Origin: Alistipes sp.
Lineage (GTDB): Bacteria; Bacteroidota; Bacteroidia; Bacteroidales; Rikenellaceae
Assembly: GCA_017399485.1 (NCBI GenBank)
Contig: JAFQCA010000021.1
Location: 62,001 to 126,000, forward strand
Direction: 5' to 3'
Length of the DNA: 64,000 nucleotides
Shown here: positions 46,413-56,131 of the stretch, in pieces
Layout of the letters: each line of letters opens with the position of its first letter
Numbering within the stretch: the stretch's first letter is position 1
Notes under the pieces: generated by a model
The model's database searches: none
Seen by the model: the letters and a program-made list of their open reading frames with translations, nothing else
Told to the model about the DNA's origin: nothing
Translations under genes and position numbers: made by a program

Positions 46413-47186
46413 ATGATATTTCCAAAGATAAAAGTTCTACACTCACACGGCTGGCAATACATCCCCGACCTTAACGATGTGACGCTCACCGAAGAGTTTC
46501 GCGGGCGTCCCGAACTGACAGTCACAGAAGATATGGCAGATGTAGAGGCTGCGGCAAAATTATGCCCTACGGGGGCAATATCTGTGGCACCATTTACTCT
46601 CGATTTGGGGCGTTGTCTATTTTGTGGAGAGTGTGCCCTGCGAGCGCCGCGCAACATCCGCTTTACGAATGATTACAAGGTAGGCTCTACTTCTCGCGAA
46701 GCACTTGTCGTAACCCCAGAGACAAAGCAAATTGACTTCCATAAAGAGTTGGTACGCAAGGAGATTCCACAACTATTCTCTCGTTCACTCAAACTGCGAC
46801 AAGTATCTGCCGCAGGTGATGCATCTATCGAGATGGAGTTGAACGCTACGGGAAATGTGAATTTCGATTTCGGACGTTACGGCGTAGAGTTTACAGCCTC
46901 ACCACGCCATAGCGACGGCGTGGTTATCACAGGGCCTATATCCAAGAATATGGCCGAGCCATTGGAGATATGTTATGCTGCAATACCTGAGCCGAAGATT
47001 ACAATCGTTTGTGGTTCGGAGGCTTGTTCGGGCGGATTATTCAGTCAAAGCAAGGCTATCGACAGGAGTTTCCTGCAGCGTCATCACGTCGATTTATGGC
47101 TGCCCGGTGCACCGACACATCCGATGACATTTATTGATGCTGTGATGAATCTTATAGGCAAAAAACAACGACAAGGCAACCAATAG
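46413..47186 (+). CDS. Fused ferredoxin/NuoB-like FeS subunit with reduced cluster ligands
   Basis: A 257-aa protein equal to HyfH (ferredoxin) plus HyfI (NuoB). In the ferredoxin part, motif 1 keeps only Cys51 (CP), the other three positions being Met41, Val44 and Ala47. Motif 2 keeps Cys68, Cys71 and Cys74 but has Ala78 before the proline. By 2[4Fe-4S] ligand geometry this makes exactly one cluster. In the NuoB part, the first pair of N2 cysteines is replaced (the GDASIEME region, 135-142), PGCP is PGAP (231-234), and the third site is Glu203, flanked by Cys200 and Cys205. Confidence 0.88.
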   Translation: MIFPKIKVLHSHGWQYIPDLNDVTLTEEFRGRPELTVTEDMADVEAAAKLCPTGAISVAPFTLDLGRCLFCGECALRAPRNIRFTNDYKVGSTSREALVVTPETKQIDFHKELVRKEIPQLFSRSLKLRQVSAAGDASIEMELNATGNVNFDFGRYGVEFTASPRHSDGVVITGPISKNMAEPLEICYAAIPEPKITIVCGSEACSGGLFSQSKAIDRSFLQRHHVDLWLPGAPTHPMTFIDAVMNLIGKKQRQGNQ

Positions 47187-47189
47187 ACT

Positions 47190-48596
47190 ATGTTTCAGCA
47201 GATAATCGACACCGCAAACAACCTGCTTTGGGGCTATATTATGATAGCCGCACTGCTCTTTTGCGCCATATATTTTACCATACGCAGCCGCTTTGTGCAA
47301 TTTCGTATGTTGGGTGAGATGTGTCGATTACTTATCAATCCCGACCAAGATAAAGAGAGTGACTCACAGCATAAACCCAAACGAATAGCCCCCTTTGAGG
47401 CTTTTGTCATCTCGCTTGCAAGTCGTATCGGCACGGGCAATCTGGCAGGTGTGGCTACAGCCATTGTCGTGGGAGGAGCGGGTGCTGTATTCTGGATGTG
47501 GATTATTGCTCTTTTGGGAGCAGCAAACGCCTTCGTGGAGAGTACATTGGCGCAACTCTACAAACGTCGTTCTACGGATTCTTATATAGGAGGTCCTGCA
47601 TATTATATAATGTATGGTATGCGCAACAAGCCGCTTGCCATAACATTCTGCATATTGATTATCGTAACATTCGGCTTTGCATTCAATACAGTTCAAAGCA
47701 ACACTATTTGTGCGGCATTTGAGAATGCTTTCGGAATGGACAAACTATATATGGGATTGGCGCTGACCATTGCGACTCTGCTCATCATCTTCGGTGGCAT
47801 ACAACGTATAGCCAAAGTAAGTAGCATCGTTGTTCCTGTTATGGCTGTCGGATACCTCATCATAGCACTCATAGTCATAGCACTCAACATAGAGCATCTT
47901 CCGACAATACTTGCGACAATAGTCAAGAGTGCCTTCGGCATAGAGCAATTAGCGGGTGGAGGTATGGGAGCAGCCGTTATGCAAGGTATAAAACGTGGTC
48001 TGTTCAGCAATGAGGCAGGTATGGGTTCTGCACCCAATGCCGCAGCGACAGCCACGACATCACACCCCGTAAAACAGGGTTTGATACAGACATTAGGAGT
48101 CTTTACCGACACATTGATTATATGCAGTAGTACCGCATTTATCATACTTGCAAGCGGAGTCGATTTAGGCGGCAACGATGGCGTACAACTGACACAAGAG
48201 GCCCTGACTGCCGAGATTGGTGGCGCGGGCCGTATCATCGTTGCCGTTGCGATATTCTTCTTTGCATTCAGTTCTATATTCGGAAACTACTATTACGGCG
48301 AGGCCAACATTCGCTTTATAACAAAATCTAAACGCGCGCTGACAGCCTATCGCATCATCGTAGGCGCTATGGTTATGGCGGGTGCTATGATGAGCCTAAA
48401 GACGGTATGGGCAATGGCCGACGTGACTATGGGCTTGATGACGATGTGCAACCTTGCTGCCCTGCTATTTTTGGGTGGTCAAGCCATCACTCTGCTCGAC
48501 GATTACAGACGCCAACGTCGCAATGGTTGCGACCCTATGTTTTCAAAAAAATCGTTCAAGGAGTTCAGCGATAACGACGGTATTGAGTGTTGGTAG
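47190..48596 (+). CDS. AgcS-family alanine/glycine:cation symporter
   Basis: A 468-aa inner-membrane transporter with about 11 helices. The family signature lies around SRIGTGNLAGVATAI near residue 75 and SNEAGMGSAPNAAATATT near residue 271. AgcS proteins import alanine or glycine with Na+ or H+. It starts 3 bp after the FeS subunit, so it looks like the seventh gene of the Ehr-like operon. That is unusual and may link amino-acid import to the ion gradient (inference). Confidence 0.95.
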   Translation: MFQQIIDTANNLLWGYIMIAALLFCAIYFTIRSRFVQFRMLGEMCRLLINPDQDKESDSQHKPKRIAPFEAFVISLASRIGTGNLAGVATAIVVGGAGAVFWMWIIALLGAANAFVESTLAQLYKRRSTDSYIGGPAYYIMYGMRNKPLAITFCILIIVTFGFAFNTVQSNTICAAFENAFGMDKLYMGLALTIATLLIIFGGIQRIAKVSSIVVPVMAVGYLIIALIVIALNIEHLPTILATIVKSAFGIEQLAGGGMGAAVMQGIKRGLFSNEAGMGSAPNAAATATTSHPVKQGLIQTLGVFTDTLIICSSTAFIILASGVDLGGNDGVQLTQEALTAEIGGAGRIIVAVAIFFFAFSSIFGNYYYGEANIRFITKSKRALTAYRIIVGAMVMAGAMMSLKTVWAMADVTMGLMTMCNLAALLFLGGQAITLLDDYRRQRRNGCDPMFSKKSFKEFSDNDGIECW

Positions 48597-48705
48597 AGGC
48601 TCAAAAGTCAAATTCGCATCATATTTCACCTCGCATACAGGGCGATTCACTTTTGAAATAGGACGTTTCACCTGATACACACACTTTTTCATTCAATAAT
48701 AGCGT

Positions 48706-48713
48706 TACATTTG
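48706..48713 (+). promoter_or_regulatory. -7 box of the secreted basic protein
   Basis: TACATTTG lies 42 bases before the ATG at 48756. Confidence 0.55.
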
Positions 48714-48755
48714 CAACAGAAAACAAAACAAGTAGAACCTATAAAAACAGTTATT

Positions 48756-49379
48756 ATGAAAAAGTCAATTTATCTTTCGCTTATCGCTATTATCTTCAGC
48801 GTAGCATCATTCGCACAAGAGGCAAACAAGGAGCAGACAAACGAGCGCAAGGCTCCCACCGTAGAGGAGATTGCAAAGCACAGAGCAGACCGTCTGCGTA
48901 ATGAACTGTTGCTCGGCAACGACCAATACGACAAGGTCTATAAACTTTGCCTTGCTCAAGCCAAGAAGGACAAAGCGCGTCAAGAGGAGATGAAAACCGA
49001 GAAGGAGGCCTTCGCAAAGGATATGGAAGGCATCTTAAATGAGGCTCAGAATGAGCGTTTCGAGCAGATGCAAAAACCGCGTATGCGTGCACCCCAGCAC
49101 AATATGCAGCGTAGAAAGGTCGATTTCAGAAATGGACCACAATTCAAACAGCCTGCGCCCAATATGCAACGAGGCGGACAACTCCAGCCCTCACGCGAGG
49201 AGATTATGCGTAAGCGTAAGATGTTTGACGATGTACAGCAGCAGCCCGCAGAGAGCCAGCAAGCCCCTCAAGCAAATGCGGAGTTGGATTTTGGCGACTT
49301 AACTGCCAACTATGACATTGCCAAGAACGTTGTATCAATGGAGATTATGACATCAGTCGAGGCCGACCTCTTGGGATAA
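48756..49379 (+). CDS. Secreted, highly charged protein of unknown function
   Basis: The start at ATG 48756 gives 207 aa with a signal peptide ending near ASFAQ. A charged helical segment (about residues 25-105, rich in Lys/Glu/Asp) is followed by a low-complexity part rich in Gln, Arg, Pro and Met (106-175). The helical part recalls Spy/CpxP-like periplasmic proteins, without a clear match. It ends at a terminator shared with the ferredoxin gene. Confidence 0.75.
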   Translation: MKKSIYLSLIAIIFSVASFAQEANKEQTNERKAPTVEEIAKHRADRLRNELLLGNDQYDKVYKLCLAQAKKDKARQEEMKTEKEAFAKDMEGILNEAQNERFEQMQKPRMRAPQHNMQRRKVDFRNGPQFKQPAPNMQRGGQLQPSREEIMRKRKMFDDVQQQPAESQQAPQANAELDFGDLTANYDIAKNVVSMEIMTSVEADLLG

Positions 49380-49424
49380 TCCTCTCACAGGCAGAACTAC
49401 CACAATAGCATATTATAAATAGAT

Positions 49425-49457
49425 AAGAGCGACATCTCATATAAAGATGTCGCTCTT
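49425..49457. terminator. Bidirectional terminator
   Basis: AAGAGCGACATCT (49425-49437) pairs perfectly with AGATGTCGCTCTT (49445-49457) around a 7-base loop, between two convergent genes. Confidence 0.9.
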
Positions 49458-49478
49458 GTCCTTTCACATTGTTTCTGT

Positions 49479-49646
49479 TTACTCAGCAGAGATAGCCTCG
49501 CTGGGGCAAACGCCTGCGCAAGTACCGCAATCAATACACTTATCGGGGTCGATAACATAGATATCACCTGCAGAGATAGCCTCTACGGGGCACTCGTCGA
49601 TGCAAGAACCACAAGCAACGCACGAATCAGAAATTTTGTAAGCCAT
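49479..49646 (-). CDS. 2[4Fe-4S] bacterial-type ferredoxin
   Basis: A 55-residue protein, MAYKISDSCVACGSCIDE at its start. Both cluster motifs are complete: CVACGSCIDECP (residues 9-20) and CIDCGTCAGVCP (37-48). It is a typical clostridial-type ferredoxin that carries low-potential electrons, for example from pyruvate:ferredoxin oxidoreductase. It has its own promoter (49700-49729). It contrasts with the ferredoxin-like part of the Ehr FeS subunit, which keeps only one cluster. Confidence 0.95.
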   Translation of the reverse strand: MAYKISDSCVACGSCIDECPVEAISAGDIYVIDPDKCIDCGTCAGVCPSEAISAE

Positions 49647-49699
49647 AATTTTGTTTGTTTTATAATAAATTAAAAAGTTGCTTTAATCAAACGCTACTG

Positions 49700-49729
49700 C
49701 AAATATAGCAATTATTTTATAATATCAAA
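49700..49729 (-). promoter_or_regulatory. Promoter of the ferredoxin gene
   Basis: On the minus strand TTTG (49726-49729) is followed after 18 bases by TATATTTG (49700-49707). The upstream box lies inside the end of serS. Confidence 0.72.
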
Positions 49730-50983
49730 ACCTGTATAAGGAATTAATACCTCAGGAATACGGATACCATCCTCTGTTTGGTTGTTCTCCAACAATGCTG
49801 CCACAATACGCGGCAAAGCCAATGAAGAGCCGTTGAGAGTATGAGCCAACTGCGTCTTACGCTTATCGTCGCGATAGCGCAACTTCAAACGATTGGCCTG
49901 GAATGACTCAAAGTTAGATACTGAAGAGACCTCCAACCAACGCTGCTGGGCCTGTGAGTAAACCTCAAAATCATAGGTCAGTGCCGAGGTAAACGACATA
50001 TCGCCACCGCACAAGCGCAAAATACGATAAGGCAATCCGAGTGATGCAACAATCTTCTCTACGTGGGCTACCATACCGTCCAATGCCTCGTAAGAGTTCT
50101 CGGGCAACGACACCTGCACGATTTCCACCTTATCAAACTGATGCAAACGATTCAAGCCGCGTACATCCTTACCATAAGAGCCTGCCTCACGACGGAAACA
50201 GGGTGTATATGCAGTCATCTTAACAGGCAACTCGCTCTGCTCGAGGATAACATCACGGAAAATATTTGTAACGGGCACCTCTGCAGTAGGCACAAGATAG
50301 AAATTATCAGCCGTAGCGTGATACATCTGGCCCTCCTTATCGGGCAACTGTCCTGTACCAAAGCCTGATGCCTCATTAACCAATACGGGAGGTTCAACCT
50401 CCTGATAGCCTGCTGCAGTATTGCAATCGAGGAAATAGTTAATCAAAGCACGTTGCAAACGCGCACCCTTACCCTTATAAACAGGGAAACCGGCACCTGT
50501 CAATTTAACGCCCAAGTCGAAATCTATAATATCGTATTTGCTGGCCAACTCCCAATGCGGAAGAGCCTTATCCGAAAGTGTAGACTCCTTATCTACCAAC
50601 TTAACAACAACATTATCTTCGGCTGTACGACCTTCGGGAACAATGTCGGCAGGGAAGTTAGGCAACAAAACTATCTGCGACTGCAACTCGGCATCAACAG
50701 CCTGATGCTCGGCAGAGAGTTCTGCCGAACGAGCCTTCAACGCTGCGACACAACGCTTCTTCTCCTCAGCCTCCTCCTTTTTACCTTGTCCTATCAATGC
50801 TCCAATCTGCTTGGCAGCAACATTCTGCTCGGCCAAACAACTATCCAACTCCGCCTGAATCGACTTGCGTTTATCGTCCAACTCCTCGATTTTGGCTATG
50901 ATGGATGCCGCCTCTACGCCTTTTTTTGCCAAGCGGGCAATAGCAGCCTCTTTATCTTCTCTAATTTGTTTAAGTGTTAGCAT
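49712..50983 (-). CDS. serS: Serine-tRNA ligase
   Basis: The start is ATG 50983 (MLTLKQIREDKEA), giving 423 aa. The N-terminal tRNA-binding coiled coil spans about residues 25-100. Class II motifs are visible (motif 2 around TPCFRREAGSYGKDVRGL; motif 3 with LNGSSLALPRIVAALLEN). It charges tRNA-Ser and tRNA-Sec. A complete promoter lies just upstream. Confidence 0.97.
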   Translation of the reverse strand: MLTLKQIREDKEAAIARLAKKGVEAASIIAKIEELDDKRKSIQAELDSCLAEQNVAAKQIGALIGQGKKEEAEEKKRCVAALKARSAELSAEHQAVDAELQSQIVLLPNFPADIVPEGRTAEDNVVVKLVDKESTLSDKALPHWELASKYDIIDFDLGVKLTGAGFPVYKGKGARLQRALINYFLDCNTAAGYQEVEPPVLVNEASGFGTGQLPDKEGQMYHATADNFYLVPTAEVPVTNIFRDVILEQSELPVKMTAYTPCFRREAGSYGKDVRGLNRLHQFDKVEIVQVSLPENSYEALDGMVAHVEKIVASLGLPYRILRLCGGDMSFTSALTYDFEVYSQAQQRWLEVSSVSNFESFQANRLKLRYRDDKRKTQLAHTLNGSSLALPRIVAALLENNQTEDGIRIPEVLIPYTGFDIIK

Positions 50984-51005
50984 ATACTGATTTTTTATTT
51001 GCACG

Positions 51006-51036
51006 CAAAGTTACAAAAACTTTTTTATATGACAAA
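51006..51036 (-). promoter_or_regulatory. Promoter of serS
   Basis: On the minus strand TTTG (51033-51036) is followed after 19 bases by TAACTTTG (51006-51013), 22 bases before the ATG at 50983. Confidence 0.78.
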
Positions 51037-51140
51037 GCCACCCTTTGATATAAACTCTTTGAATATAACATATAGCAACTCGGCGAGTGTAACTTTGCAG
51101 TTCGACAGCCAATCTGCCACGGCAGGTTATATCGCACCGC

Positions 51141-52394
51141 CTACGGTTTTCGAACCTGTCCCTGACCCTCTATCAGATATTTGTAGGTAGTGAGTTCGTT
51201 CAGAGCCATCGGGCCTCGGGCGTGCATCTTCTGTGTCGAGATGCCTATCTCGGCCCCAAAACCAAACTGCGCCCCATCGGTAAAGGCGGTAGAGACATTG
51301 GCATAGACACACGCGGCATCAACCGCCTGCTGGAAACGCCCAACCGCCGCATCATCCTCGCTGACAATACATTCGCTATGATGCGAACTATACTCTGCGA
51401 TATGCGCCAAAGCCTCCGACATATCATTCACCGTACGAATACTCATCTTATAATCCAAAAACTCCGTACCATAATGCTCCTCCGTAGCCCGCTGCAACAA
51501 CTCCTCGGGATAGCCACCCGACAAAACAGCATAGGCCTCCTCATCGGCATATATCACCACATTTTTAGCCGCCAGCGGAGAGCACAGAGCCGCAAGGTCC
51601 GCCAGACGCCCTCGATGCACAAGCAGGCAATCGAGCGCATTGCACACACTCACGCGTCGCGTCTTGGCATTCTCCACGATAGCCCTACCCTTCTCCAAAT
51701 CTCCCGCCACATCGAAGTATGTATGGCATATACCCGCACCCGTCTCAATCACCGGAACACGAGAGTGACTGCGCACATAATCAATCAACGCGCTACTTCC
51801 TCGCGGGATAACGAGGTCAACCTTCCCTACCGCCTCCAGTAGAGAGGTGGTAGCCTCACGATGTGATGGCAGGAGCGTACATACTCCCCTGTCAATATTA
51901 TGCTCATCGAGCACCGAGTGTATAACCTCCACTATCCTGCCATTGGTAGAATCGGCATCCGAGCCACCCTTCAGCACGCACACATTACCGCTCTTGGCGC
52001 ACAGAGCAAAGACATCGGCTGTAACATTTGGGCGGGCCTCATATATGATACCTATAACTCCAAACGGCACACTCACCTTCCGTATTCTCATTCCGTTCGG
52101 GCGCACAACATCATCCAAGACTCTGCCGAGCGGTGTAGGGAGCGTGGCAACTGACTTCATATCGTTTGCGATTGACTCTATGCGCTCCGAAGTCAACAGC
52201 AGACGGTCATATTTGGGATTGCTCCTATCCATACGCTCAAGGTCGAGCCTATTGGCCTCGATTATGGAGCCGCTATCTCGGCGCAGTGCATCGGCCACAT
52301 CGACCAAAAGGGCGTTTATATCACTATCCGTCAAGGGCTGAAGCGCTACGGTAGCCCTCGCCGCTCTCGCTATCAATTCAATACTTTGTTGCAT
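51141..52394 (-). CDS. proA: Gamma-glutamyl phosphate reductase
   Basis: The start is ATG 52394 ([14 protein letters not shown]), giving 417 aa. The open frame upstream to 52520 lies in intergenic sequence. It reduces glutamyl-5-phosphate to the semialdehyde with NADPH in proline synthesis. The catalytic Cys lies in [14 protein letters not shown] and the nucleotide site around [21 protein letters not shown]. It is the third gene of proC-proB-proA on the minus strand. Confidence 0.97.
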   Translation of the reverse strand: MQQSIELIARAARATVALQPLTDSDINALLVDVADALRRDSGSIIEANRLDLERMDRSNPKYDRLLLTSERIESIANDMKSVATLPTPLGRVLDDVVRPNGMRIRKVSVPFGVIGIIYEARPNVTADVFALCAKSGNVCVLKGGSDADSTNGRIVEVIHSVLDEHNIDRGVCTLLPSHREATTSLLEAVGKVDLVIPRGSSALIDYVRSHSRVPVIETGAGICHTYFDVAGDLEKGRAIVENAKTRRVSVCNALDCLLVHRGRLADLAALCSPLAAKNVVIYADEEAYAVLSGGYPEELLQRATEEHYGTEFLDYKMSIRTVNDMSEALAHIAEYSSHHSECIVSEDDAAVGRFQQAVDAACVYANVSTAFTDGAQFGFGAEIGISTQKMHARGPMALNELTTYKYLIEGQGQVRKP

Positions 52395-52446
52395 AATCAA
52401 AAACTCATTCTTTAACGACAGAGATATCGTCAAGTAAGGATTTACA

Positions 52447-53217
52447 CTACTGCGACACCTCGAATCGGGTGCAGATAGTTTCTTCGCGGTTATCGACAAT
52501 GTTGAGCAGTATATTTTCACTCATTCCGTTGGCTATCACAACGGGGATACCCTCGCTTGCTACGCGGCGTGCAACGCTACACTTGGTAATCATTCCACCA
52601 CGCCCGCACGACGACTTCTCGCTCTTGATATATTGCGACAACTCCTCCTCTGCGCCCACTCGACGTATCACACGACTGCGCTCATCATCGGGATGACCAT
52701 CATACACACCATCAATATTGCTCAATATGACAAGCAAATCGACGCTCATCATCTCGGCCATCAGCCCCGACAACTCATCATTGTCGGTAAACATCAACTC
52801 GGTAATCGACAGCGTATCGTTCTCGTTCACAATAGGCACAACGCCCTCGCTCAACATCACCTCCATACAATGCTGCTGATTCTGATAATGGTCGGCCTTA
52901 TCGAGACTCTCTTTGGTCGTAAGCACCTGACCGCATATTATACCGTGCTCACGAAACATCGTATAATATTTACCCATCAACTTGGCCTGACCTATGGCCG
53001 AATATAGTTGGCGCGACGACACCTCGTCCAGCGTATGGCTCGACCTAATCTCACTACGGCCCGATGCCACTGCACCCGACGAGATGAGTATCACCTCCAC
53101 GCTCCGCTTATGCAACTCGGCTACTTGGTCGGTAAGGGCCGACATACGGGTAACATCCAACGTGCCATCCTTACGAGTCAGCACATTGCTTCCTATCTTT
53201 ACTGCTATACGTTTCAT
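52447..53217 (-). CDS. proB: Glutamate 5-kinase without PUA domain
   Basis: A 256-aa kinase that phosphorylates glutamate. The amino-acid kinase fold has VKIGSNVL and ISSGAVASG near the start and VPIVNENDT near residue 130. It lacks the roughly 100-residue C-terminal PUA domain found in E. coli ProB, as in many other bacteria. It lies 52 bp upstream of proA and 24 bp downstream of proC. Confidence 0.96.
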   Translation of the reverse strand: MKRIAVKIGSNVLTRKDGTLDVTRMSALTDQVAELHKRSVEVILISSGAVASGRSEIRSSHTLDEVSSRQLYSAIGQAKLMGKYYTMFREHGIICGQVLTTKESLDKADHYQNQQHCMEVMLSEGVVPIVNENDTLSITELMFTDNDELSGLMAEMMSVDLLVILSNIDGVYDGHPDDERSRVIRRVGAEEELSQYIKSEKSSCGRGGMITKCSVARRVASEGIPVVIANGMSENILLNIVDNREETICTRFEVSQ

Positions 53218-53241
53218 CTAACTAACCTCCTAATTTTCACT

Positions 53242-54039
53242 CTACTTGCTGGCTCTCAAGCCCTCGATTACGGCAGCCGAGAAACCCGCCTGCTCCATAG
53301 CGTTAAGGCCCTTAATAGTAATGCCGCCAGCCGTTGTCACCTTATCAATCTCCACCTCGGGGTGTTGTCCACTACTCAACAACAACTCCACAGCACCCTT
53401 GACCGTATGCTCCACTATACGGGCCGCCTCCTCGGGACGAAATCCCAACTCCACACCGCCCTCCATAGCGGCACGGACATATCGCATTGCATAGGCTACT
53501 CCGCACGAAGCGAGTGAAGTGGCGGCTGGCACCTGCTTTTCATCTATCGTAGCGACATATCCCAATGCTGCAAACAGGTCGCACAAAGACTCCTGCTGCT
53601 CTGCCATAGCATCTTGTGACGAGATAAATGTAACGCCCTCCAAGACCTCGACAGCCGTATTGGGCACTACACGAAACAGCGCAGGCGACAACTCGACACT
53701 CTCATCAGCCGAGAGCAACTCCGCCATATCGTTCAATGTGACACCTGCCGCCACCGATGCTATCATCAGACGACTACGCTTCACCACAGGGGCTATCTCG
53801 CGCAAAACCTCTCCGACCAACCACGGCTTAACGGCAACGATAATCAGAGAGGCTTGACTTGCTGCCTCTACATTATTTTGAGTCACCTGCAACTCGGCAT
53901 TATATTCGAGCATCTTATCCAGAGTTGCTCGGCTTTTGGCTGTGCATATAATCTCGTCGGGACTACATTTGCCAGACTTGAGCAATCCTCTTACGATAGC
54001 ACCACCCATATTTCCAACCCCTATAACTGCGATTTTCAT
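53242..54039 (-). CDS. proC: Pyrroline-5-carboxylate reductase
   Basis: A 265-aa enzyme that makes the last step of proline synthesis. The N-terminal dinucleotide motif is VIGVGNMGGAIV (residues 5-16), and the C-terminal part ends with ITIKGLNAMEQAGFSAAVIEG, the family signature region. It is first in the proCBA operon, with a -7 box at 54100-54107 on the minus strand. Confidence 0.97.
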   Translation of the reverse strand: MKIAVIGVGNMGGAIVRGLLKSGKCSPDEIICTAKSRATLDKMLEYNAELQVTQNNVEAASQASLIIVAVKPWLVGEVLREIAPVVKRSRLMIASVAAGVTLNDMAELLSADESVELSPALFRVVPNTAVEVLEGVTFISSQDAMAEQQESLCDLFAALGYVATIDEKQVPAATSLASCGVAYAMRYVRAAMEGGVELGFRPEEAARIVEHTVKGAVELLLSSGQHPEVEIDKVTTAGGITIKGLNAMEQAGFSAAVIEGLRASK

Positions 54040-54099
54040 AATCTCAATATGCTAAAATTACTACCATCATACCCTACTCCACATCGGGTAACATATTCA

Positions 54100-54107
54100 C
54101 AAATGTA
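54100..54107 (-). promoter_or_regulatory. -7 box of proCBA
   Basis: The minus strand reads TACATTTG, 60 bases upstream of the proC ATG. Confidence 0.6.
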
Positions 54108-54222
54108 GTAATTATTCCATTAATGAGCATATTTATGCGGGAAAATATACTCCTTCGAGCGCTCATTTGCCGTTATTCTCTCAAAATTACACCCAAAATA
54201 TCAATATCTCGTATTCTTTGCG

Positions 54223-54230
54223 TACCTTTG
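54223..54230 (+). promoter_or_regulatory. -7 box of the U32 gene
   Basis: TACCTTTG lies 22 bases before the ATG at 54253. Confidence 0.65.
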
Positions 54231-54252
54231 TCTGTTGTAAAATTGAATACCA

Positions 54253-56061
54253 ATGAGAAAGTACCCTATAGAATTGCTCGCTCCTGCCAAGAATCTTGAG
54301 GCCGCAATGGCGGCCATAGATTATGGTGCCGACGCTATCTATATGGGGGCTGAGCGTTTCGGAGCACGACGCGCCGCAGGAAACACGACGGATGATATTG
54401 CCCGCGCAGTAGAGTATGCTCATCAATATGGAGCAAGAGTACACGTCGCCCTGAACACCCTACTCTTTGATAATGAATTAAAAGAGGCCGAGAACACCGC
54501 ACGGAGACTAATTGACGTGGGTATTGATGCGCTCATCGTACAAGATATGGCGCTTCGGGCAATGAATCTGCCCGTTGAGATGCACGCATCGACACAAGTC
54601 GGCAACACCACTGCCGAGGGGGCTAAATTCCTCGAAGAGTGTGGATTCTCACGTGTAATTCTTGAACGCGCACTCACCCTTGATGATATCAAGAAGATAC
54701 GACAAGCGACAAATGTCGAATTGGAGTGCTTTATTCACGGAGCAATATGTGTGGGTTATAGCGGACGTTGTTTCCTCTCGCGTACAACATCCCAACGTAG
54801 CGGAAACAGAGGCGAGTGTTCGCAGCCTTGCCGTCTGCCATACGACCTGAAAGATAGTGCTGGGAGAAAAATCCTCACGGGAAAACATCTGTTATCGGTA
54901 CGCGATTTGGACTTGTCGAAGAGCCTGGAGGAGTTGATTATGGCGGGTGTTTCTTCTTTCAAGATTGAGGGGCGACTAAAAGATGTGCGGTATATTAAGA
55001 ACATCGTTGCATACTATCGCCAACTATTGGACAACATAATATCACATCATAGCGACTTAAAGCGTGCCTCCATAGGAGAATCATCAATAGATTTTACGCC
55101 CAACCCTGCCAAGAGTTTCACTCGCGGAGCGTCATCATATATGCTATACGGCAAATGCGGCGATGTAGCATCGTTTGACACGCCAAAGGCTGTCGGCGAG
55201 TACATAGGGCGTATAGAGTCTGTCACACGCAACGGATTCAGATTGGATACGACGGCTACACTCTCATCTGGAGATGGTATATGTATTGCAGGCAACAATG
55301 GAGTGGGAGGAACAAACATCAACGCTGTTGCTGATGGAGTGATAAAGCCCAATAGAATGGATGACATAGTTGTTGGAGCAAAACTATACCGTAACTACGA
55401 CCACCGTTTTGCTCTTGCGCTTGACCGCAGCAAGACTCGACGAACGATAACCTGTTCGGCAAAATTGGAATTATCGGCAAATGGCGCAACTCTAACCATA
55501 AAGGATTGTGAGGGAATTGAGGTTGTCATTAGCAGAGAGTGCAAATTGCAAATGGCTACAGACACAACGAAAATGGCCGAAACGGCTCGTCGCCAAATAG
55601 AAAAGAGCGGTGGAACAATATTCTTGATACGGGATGTCGAAATCACAGGGAACGAATATTTTGCACCTGCATCAATATTGAATGATTTGCGCCGAGAAGC
55701 GCTCGACCTTCTGCGCCATAAGCGATTACAGAGTCCTATGAGCCACGACATAAAGTCAGATAACTTTACGGCTAAATACCCAAGCAAGGTTGTTACTCGT
55801 TACGAGAATGTCACCAACCATATGGCCAAAGAGTTCTACAGTCGTCACGGTGTAGAGATAATAGAGCCCGCATTGGAGCAGCAACCCACTATCGGCGAGC
55901 GGGTTATGATATCGAGTTACTGCATCAGACGAGAGATTGGAGAGTGTTTGAAGCAAAAACCAAGAATCAAGGGTGACTTATTCCTCGAACACGGCACGAC
56001 GCGCTATGCCCTTAAGTTTGATTGCAGACTGTGTCAGATGGAGTTATGGCATCTGAATTAA
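54253..56061 (+). CDS. U32 peptidase-family protein, RlhA-like
   Basis: A 602-aa protein. The U32 core (residues 1-300) carries PIELLAPAKNLEAA, GADAIYMGAERF and a cysteine cluster (GAICVGYSGRCF, then GECSQPCRLPY) that binds an FeS cluster in tRNA/rRNA hydroxylating relatives. The C-terminal part is of DUF3656 type. E. coli RlhA hydroxylates C2501 of 23S rRNA; TrhP and YegQ are other relatives. The exact target is not certain. It is full length. Confidence 0.88.
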   Translation: MRKYPIELLAPAKNLEAAMAAIDYGADAIYMGAERFGARRAAGNTTDDIARAVEYAHQYGARVHVALNTLLFDNELKEAENTARRLIDVGIDALIVQDMALRAMNLPVEMHASTQVGNTTAEGAKFLEECGFSRVILERALTLDDIKKIRQATNVELECFIHGAICVGYSGRCFLSRTTSQRSGNRGECSQPCRLPYDLKDSAGRKILTGKHLLSVRDLDLSKSLEELIMAGVSSFKIEGRLKDVRYIKNIVAYYRQLLDNIISHHSDLKRASIGESSIDFTPNPAKSFTRGASSYMLYGKCGDVASFDTPKAVGEYIGRIESVTRNGFRLDTTATLSSGDGICIAGNNGVGGTNINAVADGVIKPNRMDDIVVGAKLYRNYDHRFALALDRSKTRRTITCSAKLELSANGATLTIKDCEGIEVVISRECKLQMATDTTKMAETARRQIEKSGGTIFLIRDVEITGNEYFAPASILNDLRREALDLLRHKRLQSPMSHDIKSDNFTAKYPSKVVTRYENVTNHMAKEFYSRHGVEIIEPALEQQPTIGERVMISSYCIRREIGECLKQKPRIKGDLFLEHGTTRYALKFDCRLCQMELWHLN

Positions 56062-56131
56062 AGTAAAACTTTAAGTGCGGGCACTAATAACATATTAAAG
56101 CAATACTTGAGATAAAAGTAATAAAACATAT

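Noticed and set aside
39922-47186. Annotating the cluster as formate hydrogenlyase or hydrogenase 4
   Set aside because: The NiFe ligands are absent in the large subunit, and no formate dehydrogenase or hydrogenase maturation gene lies in the window.
50999-51190. Small plus-strand frame between serS and proA
   Set aside because: It starts inside the serS promoter and runs into the proA stop region on the opposite strand, with no ribosome binding site.
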